DNA of 64,000 bases from Benincasa hispida (taxonomy: Eukaryota > Streptophyta > Magnoliopsida > Cucurbitales > Cucurbitaceae), in assembly GCF_009727055.1 (NCBI RefSeq), contig NC_052351.1:56063422-56127421 (forward strand). Direction: 5' to 3'. Within the stretch, counting starts at the first letter, position 1. The number at the start of each line of letters is the position of its first letter. This document shows, one piece after another, positions 11,345 to 21,613 of this stretch. The notes under the pieces are model-generated. The model was not told where the DNA came from. It ran no database searches and saw only the letters and a list, made by a program, of their open reading frames with translations. The position numbers and the translations under genes are program-made.

Positions 11345-11941
11345 TGTGAACCCTGAGCCTTAATTTCTCTACTTGAGTATGTTCCCTACTGAGATCAGTG
11401 TGGTGAGTAGGTTGATGTGAAAATTAATGTGTAATGGTAGTGAAAAGGGTGAAAAGTTAAAAGAAAAGTTTGAATTTGAAAACCTGACTCTTGGGTAAAG
11501 CTTGAAAAATTGGCTAAGTATAACCCATTGCGTTAGAGGCTAAAAAATTGACTAAGTGTTGTGCCATGCATTGGCTTTGCTCATTTGAGAGGTTATTTGG
11601 GCATTAAAGGAAGCCAAAGTGTGGCCGAGGAGGAAGGCATGTGGCAGACAATGTCTTTAGAGATTAGCAAAGCATGCGACAGCCTCCAGTGTGCGCGAGC
11701 ATAGGCGCTGGGCATTGGAGTTGTGCACGCTAGACAATCGTGTAACAAATGAGCGGCGTTACACGATGAGATATGCGATCTTCTAGCAAATAAGTGGCAC
11801 TATGCGATAAGGTAGGCGATCGTGTAGCAGATGCGTGGAGCTACGCGATGCGGTAGGCAATCATGCGGCAAAGTGCGGCGCTAGACGATGCGAAGGGTCG
11901 CGCTAAACGATAGCGCTATGAGATGGATGATTGCGTTAAGG

Positions 11942-11979
11942 CTGTCTCTTATACACATCTAGATGTGTATAAGAGACAG
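11942..11979. other. Nextera junction adapter (artefact), copy 1
   Basis: A perfect 38-bp palindrome: the 19-bp Tn5 mosaic end AGATGTGTATAAGAGACAG preceded by its reverse complement. This is the engineered junction of Nextera mate-pair libraries, not plant DNA. There is no 9-bp duplication around it, as a real Tn5 insertion would leave. Confidence 0.97.
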
Positions 11980-12054
11980 CAATAACACTATGCATTGAAC
12001 GATAGCGTTAAGCGATAGGACGTTGGCACGGTACGATTGGCATCAATGCTAGAC
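11980..12054. repeat. 75-bp segment identical to 12197-12271
   Basis: This block lies exactly between two adapter copies and is identical over 75 bases to 12197-12271, where it continues naturally into GATGACACTGGG. The adapter-bounded copy is best read as a chimeric read fragment placed in the assembly. Confidence 0.9.
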
Positions 12055-12092
12055 CTGTCTCTTATACACATCTAGATGTGTATAAGAGACAG
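12055..12092. other. Nextera junction adapter (artefact), copy 2
   Basis: A second perfect copy of the 38-bp double mosaic end. Sequence on either side is not colinear: the right side (12093-12196) resembles 11750-11900. Confidence 0.97.
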
Positions 12093-14314
12093 CTATTAGG
12101 TCGGCGACAGTGTAGTAAATGAGTGGCACTATGCGATAAGGTAGGCGATCGTGTAGCAGATGCGCGGCGCTAGACGATGCGAAGGGTTGCGCTAAACAAT
12201 AACACTATGCATTGAACGATAGCGTTAAGCGATAGGACGTTGGCACGGTACGATTGGCATCAATGCTAGACGATGACACTGGGCGATGGCGCTACACAAT
12301 GGGTGTGGGTGCTAGACGATAGCTGTGTTGTGCTGGACGATGGGCGTCAGCGCTACACGATGGGCATCGGTGTGCTATGCGTTGGGCGACATCGTCGGGT
12401 GACAAGCATTAGCGTGAGGTCACTAAACGATGGGGCGGTGAGCTAAACGATTGGATTTGTGTTGATCAGTATTGTCATCGATTAAGAACACCATATGTCC
12501 TTAGCACTGGATTTATTTCTATGAAAAATGAAGTGTCACGCTATGCTTTAATGAGAAGCGGTGGAAAGCAATATAAAAACGGGAGGCCGAACTTCAAACG
12601 ATCAGTTTGATCAATTCCTCCATACAAATTTAGAGTTCTTAGTGTCATTGGAAAGCTCTGAGAGTCTACTTTCAGAGGTGACACTGCTAGAAGAAGTCCT
12701 CATCGGATTAAGGCCAGAGAAGGAGAAAAAATACCAGAGGTTCTGTTCTCAAGTGAATCTGAGCCATCGTTAAAGAATTGAGTCTCTAGGACAAAATACG
12801 AGCAGTCTGAAGCTGAAATTTGAGGTAATATTCCCGAGAAAATTCCTTACAAGTTTGTAAAAGGAAATTTCTTGAGATGAGCTCTAAAATTCGAGTTATT
12901 AATTTCGTAATTTAAATCTGGAATTTTATGAACAAGCAGACAGCTGCTTGAGTTGAATAAGCTGACAGCTCGAAGGAAACGCTTGGATAGACCAAGGGCT
13001 GAGTTTTTTTGTGCGTTGGACCTGCTGTTTAGACTGAGGAGAGCTTGCAGTGGAGTCTTGGATGCATAAGCAGCCTTGGGGATGACCATATGCAGCTTTA
13101 AGAACACTAAGTGAGAAAGGTGTGGTTGCATAAGTGGTGTTGCGTTTGTGAAGGGCGGTTGGAAGCTTTACATGAGCCAAATCTCAATGAAATTCCAAAG
13201 TGTTAAGGTATACAACAAGTTGCGTTGAGTGAAAGTCTTCAAAAGGGAAGGCTAAATGCAAAGCTTACTTAAGGGTTAGTCTCAAAAGGGAGACTTATGC
13301 TAGTAGCCAATATATGCTTTTGTATCCATAGGATTGACACCAGTGATAGAAGCATATTGACCCTTGAGGAATAGTTCTAAAAGTTGGGAGTGACTAAATG
13401 TTTACAATGTTTTAAAGAAACCATGTTTTAAAGAAAGATTATTCTCATGCTAGCTAGTTTTGCAAAGTAATTTCCAAGCAAACCATGAGTTATGTTTTAA
13501 ACGCATGCCATGTATGAAAGTTTATTGAAAAACTATTTGTGTGTTTAATTACACCAAGCATGCATTAGTATCTTTAAAGACATGTTTTCTATGTGTTATG
13601 CTTTACATGCTTTAAAGAGAAAGTCATTGTATGACTAGTTTTACTTGAAACTCGATACCGAGGGACATTTGAGAAGGTATCCGAGCAGCTCGATACTAAG
13701 GGACAAGTTCTGAGAAGGTATCTGAGCAAAAGTACCTAAGCTATGACAGTACTTAGTTATGGCCACGTGCACGTAGGTAGTTAAAGTTAAAGATTGAGAA
13801 AAATGGTTCTCTTTTGACTAGCAATTTACGTTGAGATTTAACCACATCAGAGTTATTCTCATCTAAGGAACAATTTAATGTTTTAAGATGAAAACAACTT
13901 TCTATGCTTTGTGCTTGGAAAATGTTTATACTGCACTACAAGGTTATTGTAGAAATTTATATTTCAGTTTAATCTCTTTATTGTGACTTTTGCATGAGAA
14001 TCAATTTTCTTTCTTAAGTCACTCACTAGGCTAGCAAGCTCATCCCGTTTTCAAATGTTTTTCTTTCCCCCCAGGTAGCGGTCAAATCCTCAAGGGGTAG
14101 TTCTACATCTGCTCTGCACTCAAGGACAAAGTTATTGTAATCTGTCTGTTAGGTGATTATTGAAAATATTGTGCACATGTTACAGTTGATCATATAGGGA
14201 CATAAGGTTTTGGGCATCGGGACTTGTGAAACTAGTAAGTAATCTCTGTAAATGTTTCGTGTTTAACAATTAATGTTTTTAGCCATAGAGGCATCTGCTG
14301 TGCATGAGATTGCA

Positions 14315-14433
14315 TGTTGGTATCAGAGTTATTTTTGCTAGAGTTATTAGGCAGTAAGTGTCAGCAAAATGGTTGATACTGCCGCAGTCATGTCCTCTCC
14401 TAGGCTCGGAGAGTAGTCTGGGAGGGGGTGTGA
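14315..14433 (+). other. tRNA-iMet type PBS (14318-14329) and short leader, cut off
   Basis: TGGTATCAGAG begins at 14318, three bases after the LTR end. A possible gag start codon is at 14370. At 14433 the element stops and CACTA sequence begins. The last bases, GGGAGGGGGTGTGACA, are the reverse complement of the TGTCACACCCCCTCCC start seen in the solo LTR at 31010, so the edge may be a leftover of a minus-strand LTR of that family. Confidence 0.55.
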
Positions 14434-15402
14434 CACAACGACTATAAGGAGTACTTGTTGTAAGAGTATATGACAATCACGAGATTTCTGATAATGTCTT
14501 CAAAACACAACTTTCTTCCCTAGTAAGAGTATAACAGGTAGGGGGAATGAAGATTTTTTATCCCTATTAAGAGGTAAGCTCTGGTCGAATCTTTAAATCA
14601 ACTAAATCACGTATAACATTCAATCCACCTTTAGTTGTTCTTGGAATATCAAAAAGTGTATCTAAATTATTCATGCAAACATTTTTCTCGATTTGCATGA
14701 CATCTAAACAATGTCATAGGAGATGTTTCCAATAAGGGGGCTCGAAAAAAGTAGACCTCCTATTCTAGAGGACACTCTATCTTGAAATAACCTATTTGCC
14801 TCACATGGCTTAAATGGAATTTGTATGTACTTCCTTTTGTGATTTTTCTTTTGTTCTTTTTTTTTTCCTCTTTGAAAATCAAGATCTATAGGTTTTTCAA
14901 ATACAACCTCTCTAGACAAAGATTTTGGAATACTTACAAGTTCTTTTTGACCATCAAATGATTTCTTTTGACGTTGAAATGATGATTATGTACTAGAAAT
15001 TTTTGATGTCCAAGGTATGCTCCCTCCCCCGTCCTTTTTCCATATTTCAATCTTATTGAAGATGTGTGATCTCCACAAATTGGACATGCCTTATACCCTT
15101 TAACACTACATCCACTAAGGTTTCCATATGCTAGAAACCATTGATCTTCCACGAAAGAACTGTTCTTAAGTTGAATAGTTCCTCTTGATAAACATCATAA
15201 CATTGCACACCACTTTCTCGCAAAAGTTTTAAATCATCAATCAATGGTTCTAAGTACATCCCAATGTCATCTCCTAGTTTCTTTGGACTTGAAATCAATA
15301 TTGATAACATCATAAACTTTCTTTTCATACAAAACCATGGGGGAAGATTATTAATGACCATCACAACTAGCCAACAACTATACTTAGAGCTCATATCACT
15401 AC
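14434..15402 (-). pseudogene. CACTA TNP2-type transposase, piece 4 (C-terminal part present)
   Basis: The minus-strand reading enters with the SSKYSCW block and NLPPWFCMKRKFMMLS, then LIDDLKLLRESGVQCYD, NLRTVLSWKINGF, AYGNLSGCSVKGYKACPICG and SSIRLKYGK. It continues through several frame changes to the HCLDVMQIEKNVC and DLVDLKIRPELT blocks and ends near RDCHILLQQVLL. These are in the order expected for the Transposase_21 (TNP2) core of En/Spm elements, which cut and paste CACTA-ended DNA. Multiple frameshifts and stops make it non-functional. The C-terminal domain beyond about 14434 is missing because a gypsy fragment abuts. It continues upstream as piece 3, across the MITE at 15403-16017. 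Confidence 0.9.
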
Positions 15403-16017
15403 TAAAGATGTCCAATTTTCCCAGGACCCTGCCCCGAACAGGGCGAGGATTCCCCGATTAGGCAGGGAATGGGAGAGGGAGTGAGGAAAAAAATTCCCTG
15501 TGAGCTAAACAAGGACATTCGCCGTCCCCGCCCCGATTAGCTTTTACATATTTATTTAGTATAGTTATCCAATGTTATGTTATTATTATTATTATTATAT
15601 AAATATTTAAATTTAAATTTCAAATTTGATTATTTTTTTGGAAAATATAATGAATATATTTAAATTGAATGTTTAATTTATATTATATTTGTGAATAATT
15701 TGATTTATATTTATTTTCTTTCTACTAAAAGAAATTAATTAGCTTTTTTAGGCCAAAATTTGAGTAATTTATCTTTAAATTCAAATTGTCATATAAAACT
15801 AACCATAATAAAAATTTAGTGATAAAGTTAATTATTTAATTAAAATTTGCTCACATTAGTGATTTAAATTAATTGACTTTTTACAAAAAAAAAAAAAAAA
15901 AAAAAAAAAGAAGGTAACAGGGAAAAATTCCTCGCAGGGAATCCCCGCCCTTATCACCATGGGAAATTTCAAGGGGATGAGAATGAAATGGGGAGCTCTG
16001 TAAGGTGGACATCTCTA
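15403..16017. mobile_element. hAT-type MITE, 615 bp, 8-bp TSD ATCACTAC
   Basis: The perfect 8-bp direct repeat ATCACTAC flanks it (15395-15402 and 16018-16025). The termini are inverted repeats, TAAAGATGTCC at the left and TAGAGATGTCC at the right (read inward), matching the YAGRGATG-like ends of hAT elements. Both ends carry sub-terminal GC-rich words (CCCCGCCCCGATTAG, GGAATCCCCG) around an AT-rich core with a run of about 26 A (15884-15909). It has no coding capacity. It interrupts the TNP2 gene, and removing it with one TSD copy restores the transposase frame. Confidence 0.93.
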
Positions 16018-16395
16018 ATCACTACATAAATTCACTCCATCTGCTGACAATGCTAAACGAAGTTTCCTAGGTTCAAAACTAAGGTCCAGCCACATGGTGT
16101 CTACTAAGTTCCAATTGTGGAGTCTGTAAGGTGACATAATTGATCATTTCTCTCTCATTAGCATGCCAAGTCAAGTTTTTAGAAGTTCAACACTTCTAAA
16201 CATCTGTTAAAATCGTGAAATAGGTAGAAAATACCACATTATTTTGGCAGGGATTTTCTTCTTCTTATTTGTATCTTTACCATGTTTTCACCTTGACTCA
16301 CCACATTCATGAAACACAATTGTATTGAAATATTCCTTTCAATACAAGTAGAAATCATTAATGCATGCATGAATCTTTTCATATTCCATTCTTTG
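16018..16395 (-). pseudogene. CACTA TNP2-type transposase, piece 3
   Basis: From the right edge the minus-strand reading gives MEYEKIHACINDF, CGESR, PAKIMWYFLPISRF, then the RKLRLALSADGVNL block. These are conserved successive blocks of the TNP2 transposase lying between the N-terminal KFTKL segment and the SKYSCW segment. In-frame stops are frequent (for example after LYLY and after ESR). The right edge is the Tekay-like insertion at 16396 and the left edge is the MITE target site. Confidence 0.9.
16391..16395. repeat. probable target-site copy CTTTG of the Tekay-like element
   Basis: The counterpart after the other LTR (37644-37648) is GCCTG, so only two of five bases agree. Removing one copy together with the insertion leaves the TNP2 reading in frame and of family length, which supports a decayed duplication. 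Confidence 0.45.
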
Positions 16396-18666
16396 TGTAA
16401 CACCCCGTACATTTTTTTTAGTAATAATGTAATTTTAGTAACTTTATTATTTGGAATTTCAGTAATTGTTATTAGTTCGAGGGCCTTTTTGGGATTTTGG
16501 ACTTCAAGTGTAAGTGCCGGAATTTAATTGTTGGCGTGAAATTATTCAATTTGAAAATTAATGACAGGAATTAATTTTCTTTTGAAAAGGAAAGGAATTT
16601 AATAGTATAAAGTGGAATAAGTAAAAGAATAAAGTATAATTATACTTATTTCCTTTTTAGTTATTATTATTATTATTTATAAAAAAAATCAAATCCCCTT
16701 TCTTTCTCACGCATCCGGTGCCCCAACCCCCCTGAGAAAACCTAGCCGTCGACGCAACTGGTGACCACGCCGCCTCCAGCCATCGGCGTTCCACCCGACG
16801 TCGGTCCGAGCCATCTCGCCACCGCCGACCCAACCCGTTCCCGTTGCGTCATTGTAGAAGCCCAGCCTCACCCTCCGGATCCGCGCGTCTGTCGCCTCTC
16901 TGTCGGAAACTCAGCCTTGTTCGTTGCTTCAACCGTCGTTTCAAGTTCTCTCCAGGTGTAGACTCGCGCGACTAGAAGCCAACCTAGTTCGCCGTTTGTC
17001 CGAACCGACCAGCGCTGCTCCAGACGCGTTTGCACCGGAGCCGCCGTGGCGCAATCGGCCGGATCTGCACCGAATTCTTCTTGTCGCTGCTGTCGTTGCT
17101 CGTGCCATCATCAGATTTGTCAACTTGGATAAGATTACTACTGGTTAGGGTTGTTTCAATTTATTCTTGACTGCCCATTTACTGTTGGCACCAATCGATT
17201 GAGGCCTTTATGTGTCAACCTTAGATTCATGTTCTTAAAGGTATTAAGGTACTATTTCGTGAAGTTGGACTTGTTTAGAAGATTTTGGGTGCCTCATATC
17301 ACACCGTGGGTGAGTTTAGCCAGATTTTTGGCAGTACTTGGAGTATGTGCAATTAGGCCTTGGTTTTAATTTTAAAACTTGGTTGCGTTCTTATGTCAGG
17401 GTCTTACTGGGAATTGCTGATTTCATTGGCTGTCTGAAATTATCTGCGGATTTTCAATTTAGGTAAACTTAAATCGAAGATCTTTAAATAATTTGGTTAA
17501 TTGGAGTTAGACTCAAAATATTGATTTAAATATTGGATTTATCTTAGGTGTTGCTTGCCTTGAAAAGGATAAGCTTGCTTAGGTTTCTTTGGATTTAACT
17601 TTGAGGTAAGTAATCTTACTACTGGAACTGCCCACGGGCCAGACATTAGATGTATGCTAGCATGATAAATGAATGTTATGACAGAATGATAACATGATAG
17701 GTTGATAGTATAATATGATCAAAGTATGTTCTGGTACGAGATCTGAATTATTTATTTATGCACATAGACACTTGAATGCTAGTATGAGATGGTATGTGCT
17801 TCCATGGTTGTATTTGATCTGATGATGTTGAGGTGTACATGTATGTTGTAGAGCCATGATGTTGAGGTGTGTATGTATATCATAGATTCGTACAGTGTTG
17901 ATTACTGATTGTTAGATGCCCATTAGATTTCGTGTTTCCTTCGGGATTCACAACTTTGTGTTTCCTTCAGGATTCACTAGTTTGTGTTTCCTTCGGATTC
18001 ACCAGTTTGTGTTTCCTTCGAGATTCACCAGTTTTTGTTTCGTTCGGGGTTCACCAGTTTGTGTTTCCTTCGGGATTCACTAGTTTGTGTCTCCTTCAGG
18101 ATTCACCAGAGGTAGTGGGCATACTTAACTACAGTAGGATAAGACTCAATCTCCTTCTTGTTTCTTGTGTATATGTGTCCCATGAGGACTAGAGTAGTTT
18201 ATATGTTTCACCAGAGGTGGGTATCTAGAGGACATAGATGCCTAGCCTGACCCCAGTAGTGGGGTTACTTACTGAGTATTTTATACTCATTCTTTCTCAT
18301 GTTGTTGTTTCAGGTAAGGGTAGAGATGCACCAGCGATGGACAAGAGAAATTCGTGATCGAGCCATTGGGACTAGTTTTTACGCTTCCGCATCATGAAAT
18401 TTAGAGTTCTTTTCATGTTTCTCTTAACTTGTAGTTTTGATGTTTAAAACTTACTTTTAAGAATTGTTTTTCAGACTTATTTACTATCGTTTATGATTTA
18501 TGGGTAACCTACTATTGTTTTAATATTCGAATTTAATGAAAGTCTTTTGAATTTACCTTATTTAATTAGCATTTATTTCGACATAACAGAGTGTCGTTTT
18601 GAATTCCATGCATGCATGTATTTTAGAAACGACCTAACTTAAGTCTTAGGTGGTCGAGTCGTTGCA
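16396..18666 (+). repeat. 5' LTR of T1, 2.27 kb
   Basis: It starts TGTAACACCCCGTAC and ends GTCGTTGCA (the family end is GTTACA). It pairs with 35295-37643. Internally it has a GC-rich segment (16700-17130) with long open frames on both strands that are probably compositional, and a 26-bp minisatellite at 17930-18109. Confidence 0.92.
17930..18109. repeat. 26-bp minisatellite, 7 units, in T1 5' LTR
   Basis: The unit reads approximately TTTGTGTTTCCTTCGGGATT followed by CACCAG. Seven units occur here, seven in the partner LTR (36909), and five and three in the two LTRs of the related element at 42558-48952. The lack of stops in the unit creates open frames (17932-18192 and others) that are not genes. 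Confidence 0.9.
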
Positions 18667-18668
18667 GT

Positions 18669-18680
18669 TGGTATCAGAGC
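18669..18680 (+). other. T1 primer binding site, tRNA-iMet type
   Basis: TGGTATCAGAGC two bases after the LTR end. Confidence 0.92.
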
Positions 18681-18885
18681 CCATGTTTTGGGTTCTGTAG
18701 ATTGACTTACTACATAAGTCTAGATAGTTTTTGTGGCCCAGTAACGGATCCCTCGTCATCGCTAGGTACGTCCTACTAATGAAAGTTTCAATGCATATAT
18801 GAGAACAGTGATATAGTGTTTTAAATGCATGATTTCTGAGAGAGACCCAGAAATAGCTAGTTAACGTATGAATTTATGACATGAC

Positions 18886-19805
18886 ATGGCACCTAAACCT
18901 AGAACAAGAAAAACAGTTAGAGAAGAAATGCAAGCAGAGAGAGCTGAGAGTTGCCAGACTGTCCCGGCAGCTCCAAATCCGCCTGTGACCCAAATTGATG
19001 AAAAGGTGATGGAAGCTAGAATTAGTGAAGTTGTTTCATCCTCTCTAATGGGAAAGCTGCAGGAGGTGATTCGTAGCACGATGGCAGGACAGACTGCCCA
19101 GACGCAGGCTCAGGAGGAACCGGTGCTACCCGAGCAATTACAATAGACCCGACCGCAGGATAGAGACATGCAAAGCCTGTCTCTTGAGGCTAAACATCTG
19201 AGGGATTTGCGAAAGTATGACCCTCACCCCTTTGATGGATCGTTGAGGGACCCCACCAAAGCAAAGATGTGGTTGTCATCTATTGAGACAATATTCTGTT
19301 TTATGAGGTGCCCAGAAGAGCACAAGCTTCAATGCGCAGTTTTCATGTTCACTGGTAAAGCGAAAATCTGGTGGTGTTCAGTAGAAAAGATGATTGATAT
19401 TGGTGGTGAACTTGCAACTTGGGAGCAGTTCAAGGAGCGCTTTTATGAGAAGTACTTTTCGGCCAACACTCGATACAAAAAACAGGCAGAATTCTTGAAC
19501 TTGAGGCAGGGAGTTATGTCGGTGGAGGAGTATGAATAGGAATTTGATAAACTGTCTCGCTTTGCTCCTAAACTAGTAGCCACCGAGGCAGCGAGGACAG
19601 AGAGATTCATCCAGAGCCTGAGAAGCAGACTCCGAGGGATGGTGCATGCCTTGCACCTCAAGACGTATGCCTGTCTCTTATACACATCTAGATGTGTATA
19701 AGAGACAGATACAGGAGGTCACTCGGGATTGGGACCTCCAAAAGGTCAGAAAAGGAAGGCTGAGCCCAAGGCTCCTGAACATCAACAGAGGAAACAGGAA
19801 ACAAT
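18886..19805 (+). pseudogene. T1 gag, N-terminal part
   Basis: It starts at ATG 18886 (MAPKPRTRKT). The gag capsid-like (retrotransposon gag) domain follows: LRKYDPHPFDGSL, AKMWLSSIETIF, GKAKIWW, TWEQFKERFYEKYF and AEFLNLRQG. Two premature TAG codons, at 19144 and 19537, replace codons that are CAG in the family. At 19671 the sequence is broken by a 38-bp synthetic adapter and the reading is not continuous across it. Downstream 19709-19805 encodes a proline/lysine-rich linker (GPPKGQKRKAEP). At 19806 the Athila-like element interrupts the gene, and the zinc knuckle resumes at about 29840. Confidence 0.9.
19671..19708. other. Nextera junction adapter (artefact), copy 3
   Basis: A perfect 38-bp double mosaic end inside gag. 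The left flank (LHLKTYA) and the right flank (GHSG..GPPKG) are both gag, but the residues normally between them are missing, so the join is an artificial junction. Confidence 0.97.
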
Positions 19806-19810
19806 GAATG

Positions 19811-21444
19811 TGATAACGGGTAGAAATGCATTTCATCATAGTATTAAGTTCTAAAACAATGATGGATTACGTTGATGAAATATGTTAAATTGCGTCCATT
19901 AAGCATAAATTCTATAATATTACGGTCGCATGCATTCAATGCATTAGAGCAGTTGATCTTTATATTTTTGTTCAGAATAATGTGTTAACGCAATGGAGAG
20001 AATGCGATCATAGGAGTACATTGGTCGAGTGCAACTTCACCGCAAGACTTTGCGTTGATCGTGCTCGCAAACATTCGCCCAAGAGGAATCACCGCAACTT
20101 GGTCAGCGCAACATGGTGGGCGCATCCAGGTGAAAGGATAATTAAGAGAGATGGGATAGAAAGCTGATGACAGTCGGATCCAAATTAAGTTGACAGCCGA
20201 TAACGGTCACAAAGTACATTCAGCTTTATCAGTAACAATCATCCAGCGCGTCAATCAGGAATTAAAGCTATCCCATCTATACAACTGGAAGAGAGAAGCC
20301 GCCTTTCACCATGGAAACTCTATAAATACCAAGTGCATTCTTCAGAGGAGGGGTGAAGTAGTCGATTACTTCATCACTTTACAAGTTCATGCCCCTGTCC
20401 ATAGTTTTCTTTCATTTCAAGGTGGACGCGAGGAAGAAGGTGTGCCGGTAGATCATTTCGGGAAGCTTGGGAAAGCACCGGAAGCTCCAAGATAGAGTGA
20501 GGGCCGACACCTGCAGAAGTAGGAACATTTGTAGATCAGAATAGAGATTCTTTGTAAAAAGCCTCGGTCAGCAAGGAATTGCTACGAGGCTCTCTACCTA
20601 TACTTTCCATTGTCATTTTTCTCTATATCTGTTCACTCTCTCTTATTTATGCATGAGTAGCTAAACTTGTTGAATGGGTTGAGAAGTAGATAGCTAGCAT
20701 AACGAGGGAATCTTCATCTTTGCGACTAACTTGTTTATGTATGCTTCATTCGTCTATTAGAGATACTTGGGAGGGTAGTCTAAAGATAGGATCTAGACTT
20801 GGGAAGGTCAGGTCAGAATCTAGGTTTGGAAGAACCAGATTAGAATGCATAAATGGGAGATAGGCGCTTAGGAATGATCCCTATTTGTTATTAACGCATC
20901 CCATGCATCTTAGCAATAAGATATGATTGTATGCGGTCACCTTGCTTTCATGCATTTTGCATCAACGCATAGGACAAGAGTAGAGACTTAGAGATAAGCT
21001 CTATGGACATTTTTCATTCAACACATGCATCTTAGACTTAAGAGTGTCTCATTTACATTAATAAATGACCTGCTGTGCATGGTTGTAACATGATCGCAAG
21101 GTTTGACACATTCCCAAGTAATGCTAGCTAACGATCTTCTCAACCCATTCATCGCATACTCATTGCATCTATCAACACAACTATCTTTCTAAAATTCGTC
21201 GGCTTTATTTACTTCTTTTTCATCAATGCAACAACACACCCAAAACTTATTTATTTACTTGGTTACCACAAAGTTTTCATAAATATTACCAACTTAACTA
21301 TTTTCATAAGTCCTTGTGTTCGACTCTGGACTTACCAGAAAACTCCGGGGAATTTACACTTGAATTCCGTTGGGAAAACTTGAGTGCACAATGCAATCCA
21401 CCAACGCATATCATCCATATTTCCATTCATAAAATAACGCATCA
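19811..21444 (+). repeat. 5' LTR of H1, 1,634 bp
   Basis: It starts TGATAACGGG and ends AATAACGCATCA. It is nearly identical to 28116-29780 over most of its length, with a denser cluster of differences in the first 100 bp and an indel near 20600/28935. A shared 101-codon open frame (20190-20495 and 28494-28799) spans the TATA box and R region and shows no protein family, so it is LTR sequence. Confidence 0.95.
20321..20328 (+). promoter_or_regulatory. H1 5' LTR TATA box
   Basis: TATAAATA within CTCTATAAATACCAAGTGC. The 3' LTR has the same element at 28625-28632 and the related minus-strand LTR has it at 38723-38730. Confidence 0.7.
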
Positions 21445-21450
21445 AGTTTT

Positions 21451-21466
21451 TGGCACCTTGCCGGGG
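21451..21466 (+). other. H1 primer binding site, tRNA-Asp type
   Basis: TGGCACCTTGCCGGGG begins six bases after the LTR. Plant Athila/Tat elements use TGGCGCCGTTGCCGGGG, complementary to tRNA-Asp. This copy has one substitution and one lost base. Confidence 0.85.
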
Positions 21467-21613
21467 ACTTCGACAAAATAGTTGTTAACGGTAATTTTTG
21501 TGATTTCTTTGCAGAACTCTCAATCTTTGGCGAACTACGACCCATAGATTGAGAGAAAATTTTGAAGGAGACTACGAGACCACCAATAGCAATCACAATT
21601 CGATTAAGAAGAG

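Larger units (their letters stand above)
11345..14314 (+). repeat. gypsy LTR, about 3.0 kb, containing assembly artefacts
   Basis: It starts TGTGAACCCTGAGCC after a PPT and ends TTGCA three bases before a tRNA-iMet type PBS. Positions 11720-12460 are packed with CGATCG/CTAGACGATG words. Inside that field are two copies of a synthetic adapter and a 75-bp exact duplication, so the LTR length here is unreliable. Positions 12480-14314 are ordinary LTR sequence. Small open frames such as 12561-12773 lack any recognised family. Confidence 0.75.

Noticed and set aside
11942..12092. Natural Tn5 or bacterial transposon insertion
   Set aside because: The 19-bp mosaic end is a synthetic hybrid. Two ends lie back to back without any transposon body, and no 9-bp target duplication flanks them.
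16761..17148. Overlapping open frames on both strands in the T1 LTR
   Set aside because: GC-rich composition removes stop codons. The frames are not kept in the partner LTR and match no family.
17932..18192. Repeat-protein-like frames (also 36895-37172 and 43478-43687)
   Set aside because: They are translations of the 26-bp minisatellite, whose unit has no stop in any of the frames used.
20190..20495. 101-residue open frame conserved at 28494-28799
   Set aside because: Both copies lie at the same place in the two LTRs of H1, across the TATA box. Their conservation follows from LTR identity at insertion and no protein family is recognisable.
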